Shown: positions 1-8,902 of the stretch, piece by piece
How the letters are laid out: every line of letters starts with the position of its first letter
Numbering within the stretch: the first letter of the stretch is position 1
Assembly: GCA_028689145.1 (NCBI GenBank)
Contig: JAQTWT010000001.1
Location: forward strand, 248,001-312,000
Length of the DNA: 64,000 bases
Direction: 5' to 3'
Source of the DNA: Gallionella sp.
GTDB lineage: Bacteria; Pseudomonadota; Gammaproteobacteria; Burkholderiales; Gallionellaceae
The notes under the pieces: generated by a model
Database searches by the model: none
The model's input: only the letters and a program-made list of their open reading frames with translations
Told to the model about the DNA's origin: nothing
Program-made: the position numbers and the translations under genes

Positions 1-2
1 AG

Positions 3-881
3 ATTCTGGAATTCATCGCGCAGGTAATGGGCAGCGCGCGCCGCCAGGTGATGATAGAAGCGACCATCGTCGAAGTGCGCCTGAACGATCAATACAAACA
101 GGGCATCAACTGGTCGGCACTGATCAAGGCGGGAGGCAAACAATTCAAGCTGGTGCAGAGCAGCGCGGGACTGCCCACCGGGGTCGGCAACGGTATGTTC
201 GGCATTATCACCAACCCGACCGCCGCGAGCATTGGCTCTCAGGTGTCGCTGCTGGAATCGTTCGGTAACGTGAAGGTGCTATCCAGCCCGAAACTCAGCG
301 TGCTCAACAACCAGACCGCGATTATCAAGGTGGTGGATAACCTGGTTTATTTCACCATCGCGGCCACCACGGTGACTAACCAGACCGGTTCGCAAACCAA
401 CTACACCAGTTCGCCGACTACCCTGCCGGTCGGATTCACCATGAGCGTCACGCCGCAGATCAGCGACAACGACAGCGTGCTGTTCAACCTGAAACCGGCC
501 ATTTCGCGGGTCACCAGCTACGTCAACGATCCCAATCCCGATCTGGCGCGCGCCGGGGTGGTCAGCCGCATCCCGCAGACCCAGACGCGCGAGATGGAAT
601 CGGTGCTCAAGATCGAGAACAACCAGATCGCCGTGATGGGCGGGCTGATGCAGGACTCGATCAACGACCTTACCGATGCCATACCCGGCCTGTCCAAAAT
701 TCCGCTGGCCGGCGAGCTGTTCAAACAGCGCAACGACAGCACCGAAAAAACCGAACTGGTGATCTTCCTGCGCCCGATGGTCATCAAGAACGCCAGCATA
801 GACGGGGATTTCAGCGCGTACCGCGACGCGCTGCCGGACCGGAATTTCTTCAAGGAATCCAGTGTTTCGTCCCGCAAATAA
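3..881 (+). CDS. mshL: MSHA-type pilus secretin MshL, C-terminal part (5' end outside window)
   Basis: Outer-membrane secretin domain of a type IV/MSHA pilus system. It forms the ring through which the pilus leaves the cell. The frame is open from the left edge, so the N-terminal part is missing and the in-frame ATG at 27 is internal. The conserved secretin stretch VMIEATIVEVRLND lies near the start of the visible part. It is followed by LSSPKLSVLNNQTAIIKV and, near the end, by IPGLSKIPLAGELF and TELVIFLRPMV, the usual closing beta-barrel motifs. A TPR gene follows 12 nt downstream, as in MSHA clusters. MshL is preferred over PilQ or GspD from the sequence style and this neighbour. Secretin identity is near certain, the MSHA subtype less so. 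Confidence 0.8.
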   Translation: MLEFIAQVMGSARRQVMIEATIVEVRLNDQYKQGINWSALIKAGGKQFKLVQSSAGLPTGVGNGMFGIITNPTAASIGSQVSLLESFGNVKVLSSPKLSVLNNQTAIIKVVDNLVYFTIAATTVTNQTGSQTNYTSSPTTLPVGFTMSVTPQISDNDSVLFNLKPAISRVTSYVNDPNPDLARAGVVSRIPQTQTREMESVLKIENNQIAVMGGLMQDSINDLTDAIPGLSKIPLAGELFKQRNDSTEKTELVIFLRPMVIKNASIDGDFSAYRDALPDRNFFKESSVSSRK

Positions 882-893
882 CTTGTCTGGTAA

Positions 894-1922
894 ATGGTCA
901 TGAACCTGCTGATGAATGCGCGCAGGAAGCAACATAACGCCGCGCTTGAACTTATCCTTGAAGAGCAGCCGATACCGGCGGCAGAAAATATTTCACCGCT
1001 CAAAAATATCCGGGATGCCGGGCAGAATCTGTTTAGCGCGAAATCGCCCGCCGCATCGGCTTGGCATACGCGCAGGCGCAATTGGCTGGTTGCCTGTTGC
1101 GGCACAACCTTGCTGCTGGCCGCCGGTTATTACCGGTATGGCGGTTCCGCAAACAAGGCCCAGCCGTCCAATCCGGTTGCCAGTATTCCGGCGCAGTTAA
1201 TACCTTACGCCGCAGCGGCAGAACCCGAGATACGCAATATTTTTGCCGCACCTGCCGCAGACAAACCGCCGTTGCTGGCGATCGCTGAATCAGTCAAATC
1301 CACCGCGTTGGCAGCAATCGCATCACCCGAAAATGTTCGCATCCGCATCGAGCGGCAGAAGACCGTACCCGTAAATCCGCTGCTCAACAACGCCTATCAG
1401 GCCTACCTCAGCGGCGATCTCGATATGGCGCAACGGCTGTACCGTGAGCTGCTCGGCGGGGATGCACGCAACACCGACGCATGGCTGGGTATAGCCGTCA
1501 TCGCGCAACAGCGCGGCGAGGATAATCTGGCTGCGCAGTATTATTCCCGTGTGCTGGCGCTCGATCCGCGCAATGCCGTGGCGCATACCGGAATGTCGGC
1601 GCTAACCGCCAACGACGGCGACGAACAACATCTGCAAAGCCAGCTCGACGGACAGCAAGGTTCAGCCGTGCTGCATTTCGCACTGGGCAACCGCTATGCC
1701 GAACAAGCCCGCTGGGACGAAGCTCAGCAAAGCTATTTCACGGCCTACACGCTGAAATCCGGCAACGCCGAATTTGCGTTCAATCTGGCCGTCAGCCTAG
1801 ACCATCTCGGACAGAGCAGCCTAGCCGCGCAATATTACCAACGCGCCTTGCAGCTGGACGATCAGCCACACAGATTCGATCATGCACAAACCGAGCAGCG
1901 CATACGCGAATTAACCAGATAA
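894..1922 (+). CDS. TPR-repeat protein of the MSHA-type pilus cluster (MshN-like)
   Basis: A 342-residue bitopic protein. A cytoplasmic N-terminus rich in charged residues is followed by one membrane segment around residues 63-80 (WLVACCGTTLLLAAGYY). A Pro/Ala-rich spacer leads to about four tetratricopeptide repeats from residue 165 on (for example LDMAQRLYRELL, AAQYYSRVLALDPRN, AAQYYQRALQLDD). TPR domains of this kind serve as protein-protein scaffolds in pilus assembly. It lies 12 nt after the secretin gene and is probably co-transcribed. ATG codons at 894 and 900 are both possible starts. The MshN label is inferred from position and architecture only. Confidence 0.7.
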   Translation: MVMNLLMNARRKQHNAALELILEEQPIPAAENISPLKNIRDAGQNLFSAKSPAASAWHTRRRNWLVACCGTTLLLAAGYYRYGGSANKAQPSNPVASIPAQLIPYAAAAEPEIRNIFAAPAADKPPLLAIAESVKSTALAAIASPENVRIRIERQKTVPVNPLLNNAYQAYLSGDLDMAQRLYRELLGGDARNTDAWLGIAVIAQQRGEDNLAAQYYSRVLALDPRNAVAHTGMSALTANDGDEQHLQSQLDGQQGSAVLHFALGNRYAEQARWDEAQQSYFTAYTLKSGNAEFAFNLAVSLDHLGQSSLAAQYYQRALQLDDQPHRFDHAQTEQRIRELTR

Positions 1923-2000
1923 CTGCGCCATCGCGTGGCGATAAGTTATCGCGTAATCGTCTATCATTCCAGATTCAATCCACTGAACATTACATAGATT

Positions 2001-2092
2001 CCGTTCGGGCTGAGGTATTGAAGCCTGTCCTGACCCTATCGAAGTAGCATAAAGCTACGCGCGCTAACCCTTCGATACCTCAGGGTGAACGG
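2001..2092. repeat. Dispersed inverted repeat, CCGTTCG...CGAACGG family
   Basis: Left arm 2001-2023 and right arm 2070-2092 are inverted copies with about three mismatches (CCGTTCGGGCTGAGGTATTG against the complement of the right arm). The spacer carries a smaller palindrome (GTAGCATAAAGCTAC). Related arms occur at 7311-7394 and 15599-15671, with partial copies near 3987 and 43186. The GTTCGACAGGCTCAGG-type core is a common REP-like element in proteobacterial genomes. It fills the space between the TPR gene and mutM, where it could act as a transcript stabiliser or terminator. Confidence 0.75.
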
Positions 2093-2119
2093 TGTATAGA
2101 ATTGCCGGAGAACCTCCAA

Positions 2120-2935
2120 TTGCCTGAACTACCCGAAGTTGAAACCACGCGGCGCGGCCTTGCGGCGCACCTTACCGGCCAGACCATCGCGGATGTCGTC
2201 ATCCGCAACGCCAGCCTGCGCTGGCCCATCCCGAAAAATTTGCCCAAACTGCTGCGCGGCCAAACCATCGTCGCGCTCAAGCGCCGCGCGAAATATCTGC
2301 TGATGGATTGCGGCAGCGGCACGCTGATCTTGCATCTCGGCATGTCCGGCAGCCTGCGCATCCTGCCCGCAGGCACCCCGGCGGAAAAACACGACCACTT
2401 CGATTTGGTGCTGGGCAACGGCCTGCTGATGCGCCTGCGCGACCCGCGCCGCTTCGGTGCGGTGCTGTGGCATAGCGGCGATGTGCATACCCACCCGCTG
2501 CTTGCCGCCCTCGGCCCTGAGCCGCTGGAAGAGAACTTCGATGCGCGCTATCTGCATCAGGCCATGCGCGGGCGCAGCATCGCCATCAAACAATGCATCA
2601 TGGACAACCATGTGGTGGTCGGCGTGGGCAACATCTATGCCAATGAAGCGCTGTTCCGCGCCGGGATCAAACCGCAACTCGCCGCCGGAAAACTCAGCCT
2701 GCCGCGCTGCGCCAGACTGGTTGCCGAAATACGCGCCACCCTCGCGGAAGCCATTAAACTCGGCGGCAGCAGCCTGCGCGATTTCGTCAACACCTCCGGG
2801 CAGCCCGGCTATTTCCAACAACACTATTGGGTGTACGGGCGCGACGGTGAAGCGTGCCGCAAATGCGGCACGCCGATCAAGCAGATCAAACAGGGACAGC
2901 GTTCCAGTTTTTATTGCGGGAATTGCCAGAAATAA
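2120..2935 (+). CDS. mutM: Formamidopyrimidine-DNA glycosylase (Fpg/MutM)
   Basis: Base-excision repair enzyme that removes 8-oxoguanine and other oxidised purines and nicks the strand by beta/delta elimination. The start is the TTG at 2120, not the TTG at 2102, because the mature enzyme must begin P-E-L-P-E-V, with the catalytic N-terminal proline exposed after Met removal. A GGAG at 2107-2110 is correctly spaced for it. Further support: KRRAKYLL (catalytic Lys region), [12 protein letters not shown], and a C-terminal zinc finger CRKCG...CGNC. The 271 residues match the family length. It stands alone after a repeat element and before an unrelated gene. Confidence 0.95.
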   Translation: MPELPEVETTRRGLAAHLTGQTIADVVIRNASLRWPIPKNLPKLLRGQTIVALKRRAKYLLMDCGSGTLILHLGMSGSLRILPAGTPAEKHDHFDLVLGNGLLMRLRDPRRFGAVLWHSGDVHTHPLLAALGPEPLEENFDARYLHQAMRGRSIAIKQCIMDNHVVVGVGNIYANEALFRAGIKPQLAAGKLSLPRCARLVAEIRATLAEAIKLGGSSLRDFVNTSGQPGYFQQHYWVYGRDGEACRKCGTPIKQIKQGQRSSFYCGNCQK

Positions 2936-3083
2936 CTGCTATGAAATTCAGTATTGGGCAGCACGGCATGATGGTTCCAAAAGTAATGCGATGCTGCCGT
3001 TTAGTTTGCTAGATAGTCAAAACAACACCGGCTTGTGCTAGAGTTTATCCGTACTTGAGCGAGGCGAAATAACCTCTAAACCT

Positions 3084-3109
3084 GTTGGGTTACGCTACGC
3101 TAACCCAAC
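3084..3109. repeat. Short palindrome GTTGGGTTA-N8-TAACCCAAC
   Basis: Perfect 9-nt arms around CGCTACGC, 12 nt before the phosphoesterase start. This is a small REP-type palindrome of the kind often found between betaproteobacterial genes. It lies so close to the coding start that, if transcribed, it would fold in the 5' leader. Confidence 0.6.
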
Positions 3110-3120
3110 CTACCTATTTA

Positions 3121-3966
3121 ATGAAAACTACCATGCGCCATTTGATTATCCTCACGCTGCTTGCGTTAACGCTTATCCAATCCGCACACGCGGAACGGCT
3201 GCCCCGCCCAGATCATGTGGTAGTGGTGATCGAGGAGAATCGCGGCTACTCGCAAATCATGGACAAGCTGCACAGCGCTTCCTATATCCACGCGCTGGCG
3301 AAGCGCGGCATGTTGTTCACGCAGTCTTATGGCGTGACCCATCCGAGCCAGCCGAACTATCTGGCACTATTCTCCGGTTCGACGCAGAGTGTTCGCGGCA
3401 ATGCCTGCCCGAACACTTTCGATACCGCCAATCTCGCCTCGGCGCTGCTGGATGCGGGCTTGAGCTTTACCAGCTACGCGGAATCGCTGCCCGCGGCGGG
3501 CGATTTGAGCTGTGCTGCCGGGGCGTATCAGCGCAAACATAATCCGGTGGCAAACTGGCAAGGCTCGCGCCTGCCGCCCGGAATCAACCAACGCTTTGCC
3601 GATTTTCCGCAGGATTTCTCCATGCTGCCGACTGTGTCTTTTGTCATCCCAGATCAGGATCACGACATGCACGACGGCAGTTTTGAGGCAGCGGATGCTT
3701 GGCTGAAAAAGCATATTGCGCCTTATGTGGACTGGGCGTTCAAGCACAACAGCCTATTGATCCTCACTTGGGACGAGGATAATTTCAAAGAGAATAATCG
3801 CGTCGTGACGCTGTTGGTCGGGCCGATGGTGAATGCGGGGGAAAGCGACCAGCGTATCGACCACTATAACGTGTTGCGCACGCTGCTGGGGTTTTACGGG
3901 TTGCCCGCGCTTGGCGCGGCGCGGGAGGCGGAAGCGATCAAGGGTGTGTGGAAGAAACTAAAGTAG
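3121..3966 (+). CDS. Secreted phosphoesterase (acid phosphatase/phospholipase C-like family)
   Basis: Member of the alkaline-phosphatase-like phosphoesterase family (PF04185 type: AcpA, non-haemolytic phospholipase C). The N-terminus MRHLIILTLLALTLIQSAHA is a clear signal peptide, so the enzyme is periplasmic or secreted. Metal-site motifs are visible: VVVVIEENRGYSQIM near the mature N-terminus, THPSQPNYLALFSG, VIPDQDHDMHDG and LLILTWDEDN. The 281 residues fit the short acid-phosphatase branch rather than the roughly 700-residue phospholipases. The ATG at 3121 is chosen, with 3133 also possible; the frame upstream runs through the palindrome and is not protein-like. The substrate cannot be told from sequence. 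No operon partner is apparent. Confidence 0.8.
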   Translation: MKTTMRHLIILTLLALTLIQSAHAERLPRPDHVVVVIEENRGYSQIMDKLHSASYIHALAKRGMLFTQSYGVTHPSQPNYLALFSGSTQSVRGNACPNTFDTANLASALLDAGLSFTSYAESLPAAGDLSCAAGAYQRKHNPVANWQGSRLPPGINQRFADFPQDFSMLPTVSFVIPDQDHDMHDGSFEAADAWLKKHIAPYVDWAFKHNSLLILTWDEDNFKENNRVVTLLVGPMVNAGESDQRIDHYNVLRTLLGFYGLPALGAAREAEAIKGVWKKLK

Positions 3967-4043
3967 CAGTGTGGGGGGTGCCAGTCCTGAGCCTGTCGAA
4001 GCGGCCCGCGAACATTCATTAAACAGAGAAAAAAGATCGCATG

Positions 4044-4126
4044 TGTAGGCTGGAGGTGAGCAATGCGAACCCCAGCATGTTTGATGTTACCAAACGCTGG
4101 GGTTCGTGCCTCACCACCAGCCTACA
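4044..4126. repeat. Long palindrome TGTAGGCTGG..., copy 1
   Basis: About 83 nt that fold on themselves: TGTAGGCTGG, GGTGAG and CGAACCCCAGC on the left are matched by GCTGGGGTTCG, CTCACC and CCAGCCTACA on the right. A second copy lies at 21638-21718. Both copies sit beside a DUF167 gene. The open frame through this copy, upstream of 4218, is an artefact of the repeat. Confidence 0.75.
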
Positions 4127-4217
4127 AAACTATTTAATGGCCGACTCTATAGTGTCGCGGGCATGGCCCGCTCCTACAGGTGCCCGGTTAAAATTTTCGG
4201 ACAAATTCAAACTGGTT

Positions 4218-4553
4218 ATGCCGCTATTTAGTACCCCAAAAAAATCCGAACCGTTCTACCGCTGGGAACAGGATACGCTGGTGCTCAATATTCTTGGTCG
4301 TCCGAATTCGAAGCGAGATGCCATCGGCAAGGTCGTCGGTCACCAGCTTGAAGTGTATGCCGCCGCCGTGCCGCGCAGGGGCGGGGCCACCGCGCACATG
4401 ATGCGCTATCTGGCAGGGGTATTCGATGTGCCGTTAAGCGCGATTGAGGTGGTGTTCGGCGAAAAGAACGTGAACAAGCAGATCAGGGTAAAAGCGCCCA
4501 AGCATTTGCCGGCACCGATTCAATTCGCGGATTGCCCGAACAACCGTAAATAA
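4218..4553 (+). CDS. DUF167 (YggU-like) family protein
   Basis: Small protein of 111 residues. Its core (LVLNILGRPNSKRDAIGKVV, then QLEVYAAAVPRRGGATAHM and YLAGVFDVPLSAIEVVFGEK) matches the DUF167 alpha/beta fold. The role of this family is unknown. The start is placed at the ATG at 4218 because upstream codons come from a palindromic repeat and show no conserved protein. A second, more typical DUF167 gene lies at 21715-22008 in the usual yggT-proC context, so this copy is the divergent paralogue. It converges on the ferredoxin gene across a shared terminator. Confidence 0.7.
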   Translation: MPLFSTPKKSEPFYRWEQDTLVLNILGRPNSKRDAIGKVVGHQLEVYAAAVPRRGGATAHMMRYLAGVFDVPLSAIEVVFGEKNVNKQIRVKAPKHLPAPIQFADCPNNRK

Positions 4554-4599
4554 AAACACGCACTAGGCGGCATTAAATTTTTGGGCAAATCAGAAACGA

Positions 4600-4630
4600 A
4601 AAAAAGCCGCACAGAATCTGTGCGGCTTTT
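4600..4630. terminator. Bidirectional intrinsic terminator
   Basis: A GC-rich hairpin (AAAAAGCCGCACAGA / TCTGTGCGGCTTTT) sits between the convergent DUF167 gene (ends 4553) and ferredoxin gene (stop at 4647). A run of T follows it on the minus strand and TTTT on the plus strand, so it can end both transcripts. Confidence 0.85.
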
Positions 4631-4646
4631 CCTTGCCGAGAGAGAC

Positions 4647-4919
<273 letters not shown>

Positions 4920-4924
4920 TTAAA

Positions 4925-5395
<471 letters not shown>

Positions 5396-5962
5396 TTAAA
5401 GGCACCCTGCTGAAACACTCAGTAATTGGTAATGCACCTTCCCTGCCCTGCCCGATTTTAAAACCTGCCAGGGTGGCGCAACATCAATCGCCGTGCCGGA
5501 TTCAACATACAGTACACCATTCTCATTCAGGCGTTGCGGCAAAATTTCCAGCAGCCTGGGCAGATAATCGCCCTGAAACGGCGGGTCCAGAAAAATCACG
5601 TCATAACGCTTTGCATCACGAAGTGCGAATTCTAGCCCATCTTGGCCTTGTATGAAAACCTCGCTGCAACCCAATTTTTTGAGATTGTCCTGCAGGGCGC
5701 GGAAAACCGCGGGATTTTTCTCGATCATCACTACCTGCGCGGCTCCGCGCGAAGCGGCTTCAAATCCCATCGCACCGCTACCGGCAAACAGATCGAGGCA
5801 AGTCCGGCCATATAGCGTCTGCCCCAGCCAATTGAACAGCGTTTCGCGCACCCGGTCGGGCGTGGGACGCAAGCCCGGAGCCTCCGGAAAGTCGATCACG
5901 CGGCTGCGCAACTCTCCGCCGATGATCCTGACCCGGTTGGTTTTGCTGCTGGCTTTTTTTAT
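5396..5962 (-). CDS. rsmD: 16S rRNA (guanine-966-N2)-methyltransferase RsmD, apparent ATA start
   Basis: SAM-dependent methyltransferase acting on G966 of 16S rRNA. Motifs: LRPTPDRVRETLFNWLG, the SAM loop LDLFAGSGAMGFEAASRGA, and the catalytic DPPF (VIFLDPPFQGDY). The conserved N-terminus RVRIIGGELRSR lies in frame upstream of the first ordinary start (TTG at 5911). Going upstream, the frame reads KKASSKTNRVRIIGG back to an ATA codon at 5962-5960, with no ATG, GTG or TTG before an in-frame stop. This ATA overlaps the TAA of the preceding M16 gene as ATAA, exactly where an ATGA overlap would be expected. I therefore place the start at the ATA. Starting at 5911 would delete conserved residues. 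Confidence 0.85.
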   Translation of the reverse strand: MKKASSKTNRVRIIGGELRSRVIDFPEAPGLRPTPDRVRETLFNWLGQTLYGRTCLDLFAGSGAMGFEAASRGAAQVVMIEKNPAVFRALQDNLKKLGCSEVFIQGQDGLEFALRDAKRYDVIFLDPPFQGDYLPRLLEILPQRLNENGVLYVESGTAIDVAPPWQVLKSGRAGKVHYQLLSVSAGCL

Positions 5963-7428
5963 TTTGCGGCCCCGTTCTTATCTGCGAAATCCGGCGGCGC
6001 GCCCACGATCACCGTCGCCATTGCCTGCGGGTTGATGTGCCGCGCAAACGCCTCGCATATCTGCGCGACGCTCACCTGTTCGACCTTGCGCGTAAAATCG
6101 TCCAAATAGGTCAGCGGCAGATCGTAGAAGCCGATGATGCTCAGGTAGTCGAGTATCTTGCGGTTGCTGTCGATACGCATCGGGAATCCGCCTACAATAT
6201 TCAGCTTGGCGGCTAGCAGTTCTTTTTCGGTCGGGCCGTTGGCGACGAATTCCGCCAGCGTACCGCGTACCAGTTGCAAAGCTTCGTCTGCCTGCTCCTT
6301 CTTGGTTTGCAAACCGAGCTGAAACGCGCCCGTATGCTTCAGCGGCATAAAATAACTATAAACGCTGTATGCCAAGCCGCGCTTTTCGCGCACCTCGCTC
6401 ATCAGCCGCGACACGAAACCGCCGCCGCCCAGAATATGGTTGCCGACATACAACGGGAAGTAATCCGGATCGCTGCGCGCCATGCCCGGTGCGCCGATCA
6501 GAATGTGGCTCTGGCTGGCGGGATGGGCGATGCGCTGCTCGCTGGCCGGGATTTGCGGCGCAACTTCCGGCAATGCCGGGGGCGCATCCGCTGACGGCAG
6601 TTTCCCGGTGAGCTGTTGCGCGACAGCTTCGGCTTCGGCGCGCGTGATGTCGCCCATGATGGCCACTACCGCGCTGCTCGCCCGGTAATGCGCGCGGTAG
6701 AAGTCGGCCAGATCCTGCACGCCAATCTTTTCCACGCTGGCAATTTCACCGGAAGCCGACAACGCGTAAGGGTGTGTGCCGTACACCGCTTTCTGGAAAG
6801 CCTTGCCGGCAATACTTTCCGGCTTGGTCTCGGCTTCTTTCAGCGCGGCGATTACCCGCACTTTTTCCCGCGCCAGAATCTCTTCCGGAAACAGCGGGCT
6901 TTGCAGCACCCGCGCCATTATGTCCAAAGCCTTGTTGCGCTCGGCTGCACTGCTCAGCGTGCGCAGGGAAATACTGGCACGGTCCTGGTCGAAGCCGCCG
7001 CCGAATTGCGCGCCGATATCCGCCATACCGCGCGAAATATCGTCCTCGCTCAACCCCTCCGCGCCCAGATCCAGCAGGTGATGGGTCAGCCCCGCCACGC
7101 CGGATTTATCCGCCGCATCGAAGCTGCTGCCCGCCGGAACGCTCACCGCTACATCAAGCATCGGAATATCGTGATCTTCCACAAACAGCACCTTCGCGCC
7201 GCTGGCGCTTTGCCAGTGCTGGATGTTCGGGGTGGCATACGCTGCTGTCGTAATGCAACACAATGCGGCTGCGAGAACAAAACTACCAAAGTAGTTAGAA
7301 GAATAAAAAACCGTTCGCCCTGACCCTTCGGCTACGCTCAGGACTAAAGGCCTTGTCGAAGGGCTTTGTGGTTCGACAGGCTCACCACGAACGGATTTTA
7401 ATCTTTTTAATGTGCTATTAGCGAACAT
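5959..7428 (-). CDS. M16 family peptidase-like protein, second (non-catalytic) subunit
   Basis: M16 metallopeptidase-like protein with a signal sequence (YFGSFVLAAALCCITTAAYA), thus periplasmic. The usual HxxEH zinc motif is replaced by HHLLD in GVAGLTHHLLDLGAEG, so this is the inactive partner, as in other paired M16 systems. C-terminal M16 signatures such as GGGGFVSRLMSEVREKRGLAYSV are intact. The ATG at 7428 overlaps the end of the active-subunit gene by 11 nt, implying coupling. Between this start and the signal peptide the frame crosses a palindromic repeat (7311-7394), giving an odd N-terminal VRGEPVEPQSPSTRPLV segment. No other start lies between the repeat and the signal peptide. Confidence 0.85.
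   Translation of the reverse strand: MFANSTLKRLKSVRGEPVEPQSPSTRPLVLSVAEGSGRTVFYSSNYFGSFVLAAALCCITTAAYATPNIQHWQSASGAKVLFVEDHDIPMLDVAVSVPAGSSFDAADKSGVAGLTHHLLDLGAEGLSEDDISRGMADIGAQFGGGFDQDRASISLRTLSSAAERNKALDIMARVLQSPLFPEEILAREKVRVIAALKEAETKPESIAGKAFQKAVYGTHPYALSASGEIASVEKIGVQDLADFYRAHYRASSAVVAIMGDITRAEAEAVAQQLTGKLPSADAPPALPEVAPQIPASEQRIAHPASQSHILIGAPGMARSDPDYFPLYVGNHILGGGGFVSRLMSEVREKRGLAYSVYSYFMPLKHTGAFQLGLQTKKEQADEALQLVRGTLAEFVANGPTEKELLAAKLNIVGGFPMRIDSNRKILDYLSIIGFYDLPLTYLDDFTRKVEQVSVAQICEAFARHINPQAMATVIVGAPPDFADKNGAAK
7311..7394. repeat. CCGTTCG...CGAACGG repeat inside the second M16 gene
   Basis: Starts CCGTTCGCCCTGACCCTTCG and ends GTTCGACAGGCTCACCACGAACGG, with an inner CTTGTCGAAGGGC. 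It is the same family as 2001-2092 and 15599-15671. It lies within the 5' coding end of the M16 gene and stays in frame. Confidence 0.8.
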
Positions 7429-8782
7429 GCGGCGCTCCCATAGGCGGACGTTTCGGCTTGCCGGAAAGCGGCTGCGGGTCGAGCGTTGCAACCGTCAAAT
7501 TGTCGTCGCGCAAGAACTCCTCGGCGACCTGACGCACCTGCTCCGCCGTCACCGCCTGAAGCTTCTCCAGCATCAGCGGAATCGCGCGATGGCCCAGGCC
7601 GATGCTCTCCATCTGGCCGATCTGCATCGCCTGATAGAACACCGAATCGCGTTTGTACACTTCGCCCGCCATCACCTGCGCCTTGACGCGTTTCAATTCT
7701 TCATCGCTCACGCCATCTTTGAGCAGTAGCGCAATCTCGCGGCGCAACGCGGCTTCCACATCGTTTACCGTCATGCCTTCGCTGGGCGTGGCTTCCAAGG
7801 TGAACAGGCTCGGGCCGCGCGAAGCTGAGTCATAACCGGCACCCGCTCCGCTGGCGATCTGTTGCTCTCGCACCAGATGCTTGTTCAGGCGCGCCGACTC
7901 GCTGCCGTCCAGCACGCCAGCCAGAATATCCAGCGCGTAAGGTTTCCAGTCCTGTTCCGGCGCTTGCAAGGTCGGCGCATGAAAGCTCATCACCAGATGC
8001 GGTAGTTCGGCGGGCGCTTTCACCACCATGCGCTTGATGCCGACCTGCGCAGGCTCGGTATAATTACGCCGTGTCGGCAATATGCGCTTGGGAATGGCTC
8101 CATAGTAGCGTTGCGCCAAGGCAAACACTTCATCGGCCTTCACATCACCAGCAATCACCAGCGTGGCGTTGTTCGGCGTGTACCAGCGGTCATACCATGC
8201 CTTCGCGTCGCCCACCGACAGCGCTTCCAGATCGCTCATCCAGCCGATTACCGGATGGTGGTATGGATGTTCCTGATAGATCGTCGCCATCATTTTTTCC
8301 TGCAACAACGAGTGCGCTTCATCATCGGTGCGCCAGCGGCGTTCCTCCATGACCACCCTGATCTCCTTGGCGAATTCGGTAGCGGTGAGATTCAAATTGC
8401 GCATCCGGTCCGATTCCAGTTGCATCGCCAGCGGCAATTTTGATTTGTGCAATTGCTGGAAATAGGCGGTGTAGTCGTAGCTGGTAAAGGCATTCTCGCG
8501 CCCGCCCGCCGCCGCGATACGCTTGGAAAACTCGCCCATCGGCACATCCTTGGTGCCTTTGAACATCAAGTGTTCCAGCACATGCGCGATGCCGGTCACC
8601 CCGGTGCGCTCGTCCATGCTGCCCGCCTTGTACCAGATTTGCTGCACCACCACCGGCGCGCGGTGATCTTCCTTGACCACGACTTTCAGCCCGTTCGCCA
8701 GCGTGCGTTCAAACACCTCCGCCTGCGCGGCAGCCTGAACCCCTCCGAACAACAGCGCGATGCACAGCAGATAAATTCTCAT
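7418..8782 (-). CDS. M16 family zinc metallopeptidase, catalytic subunit
   Basis: Periplasmic zinc peptidase of the pitrilysin/processing-peptidase family. The signal peptide MRIYLLCIALLFGGVQAAAQA starts at the ATG at 8782; the longer open frame upstream is not conserved-looking. The inverted zinc motif HVLEH (GIAHVLEHLMFKGT) is at about residue 64-68. The distal Glu region EIRVVMEERRWRTDDEAHS is present. At 454 residues it is the usual single-repeat size and pairs with the downstream HxxEH-less subunit. It heads the minus-strand operon M16-M16-rsmD-coaD-ferredoxin, divergent from ftsY. The physiological substrate is unknown. Confidence 0.92.
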   Translation of the reverse strand: MRIYLLCIALLFGGVQAAAQAEVFERTLANGLKVVVKEDHRAPVVVQQIWYKAGSMDERTGVTGIAHVLEHLMFKGTKDVPMGEFSKRIAAAGGRENAFTSYDYTAYFQQLHKSKLPLAMQLESDRMRNLNLTATEFAKEIRVVMEERRWRTDDEAHSLLQEKMMATIYQEHPYHHPVIGWMSDLEALSVGDAKAWYDRWYTPNNATLVIAGDVKADEVFALAQRYYGAIPKRILPTRRNYTEPAQVGIKRMVVKAPAELPHLVMSFHAPTLQAPEQDWKPYALDILAGVLDGSESARLNKHLVREQQIASGAGAGYDSASRGPSLFTLEATPSEGMTVNDVEAALRREIALLLKDGVSDEELKRVKAQVMAGEVYKRDSVFYQAMQIGQMESIGLGHRAIPLMLEKLQAVTAEQVRQVAEEFLRDDNLTVATLDPQPLSGKPKRPPMGAPHVR

Positions 8783-8902
8783 GTCCCTAGCCCTGTAACG
8801 TGTATCAGCATAGAATAACGGCATCAGCCACACGACACACTGTGTGGCTGATTTGTGCATATTATACATACCCCATTTTCCCGACCCAAGAATGCATCCA
8901 GC

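Noticed and set aside
4041-4217. N-terminal extension of the first DUF167 protein
   Set aside because: The frame is open, but the DNA is a palindromic repeat shared with 21638-21718 and the encoded residues do not belong to the DUF167 family.
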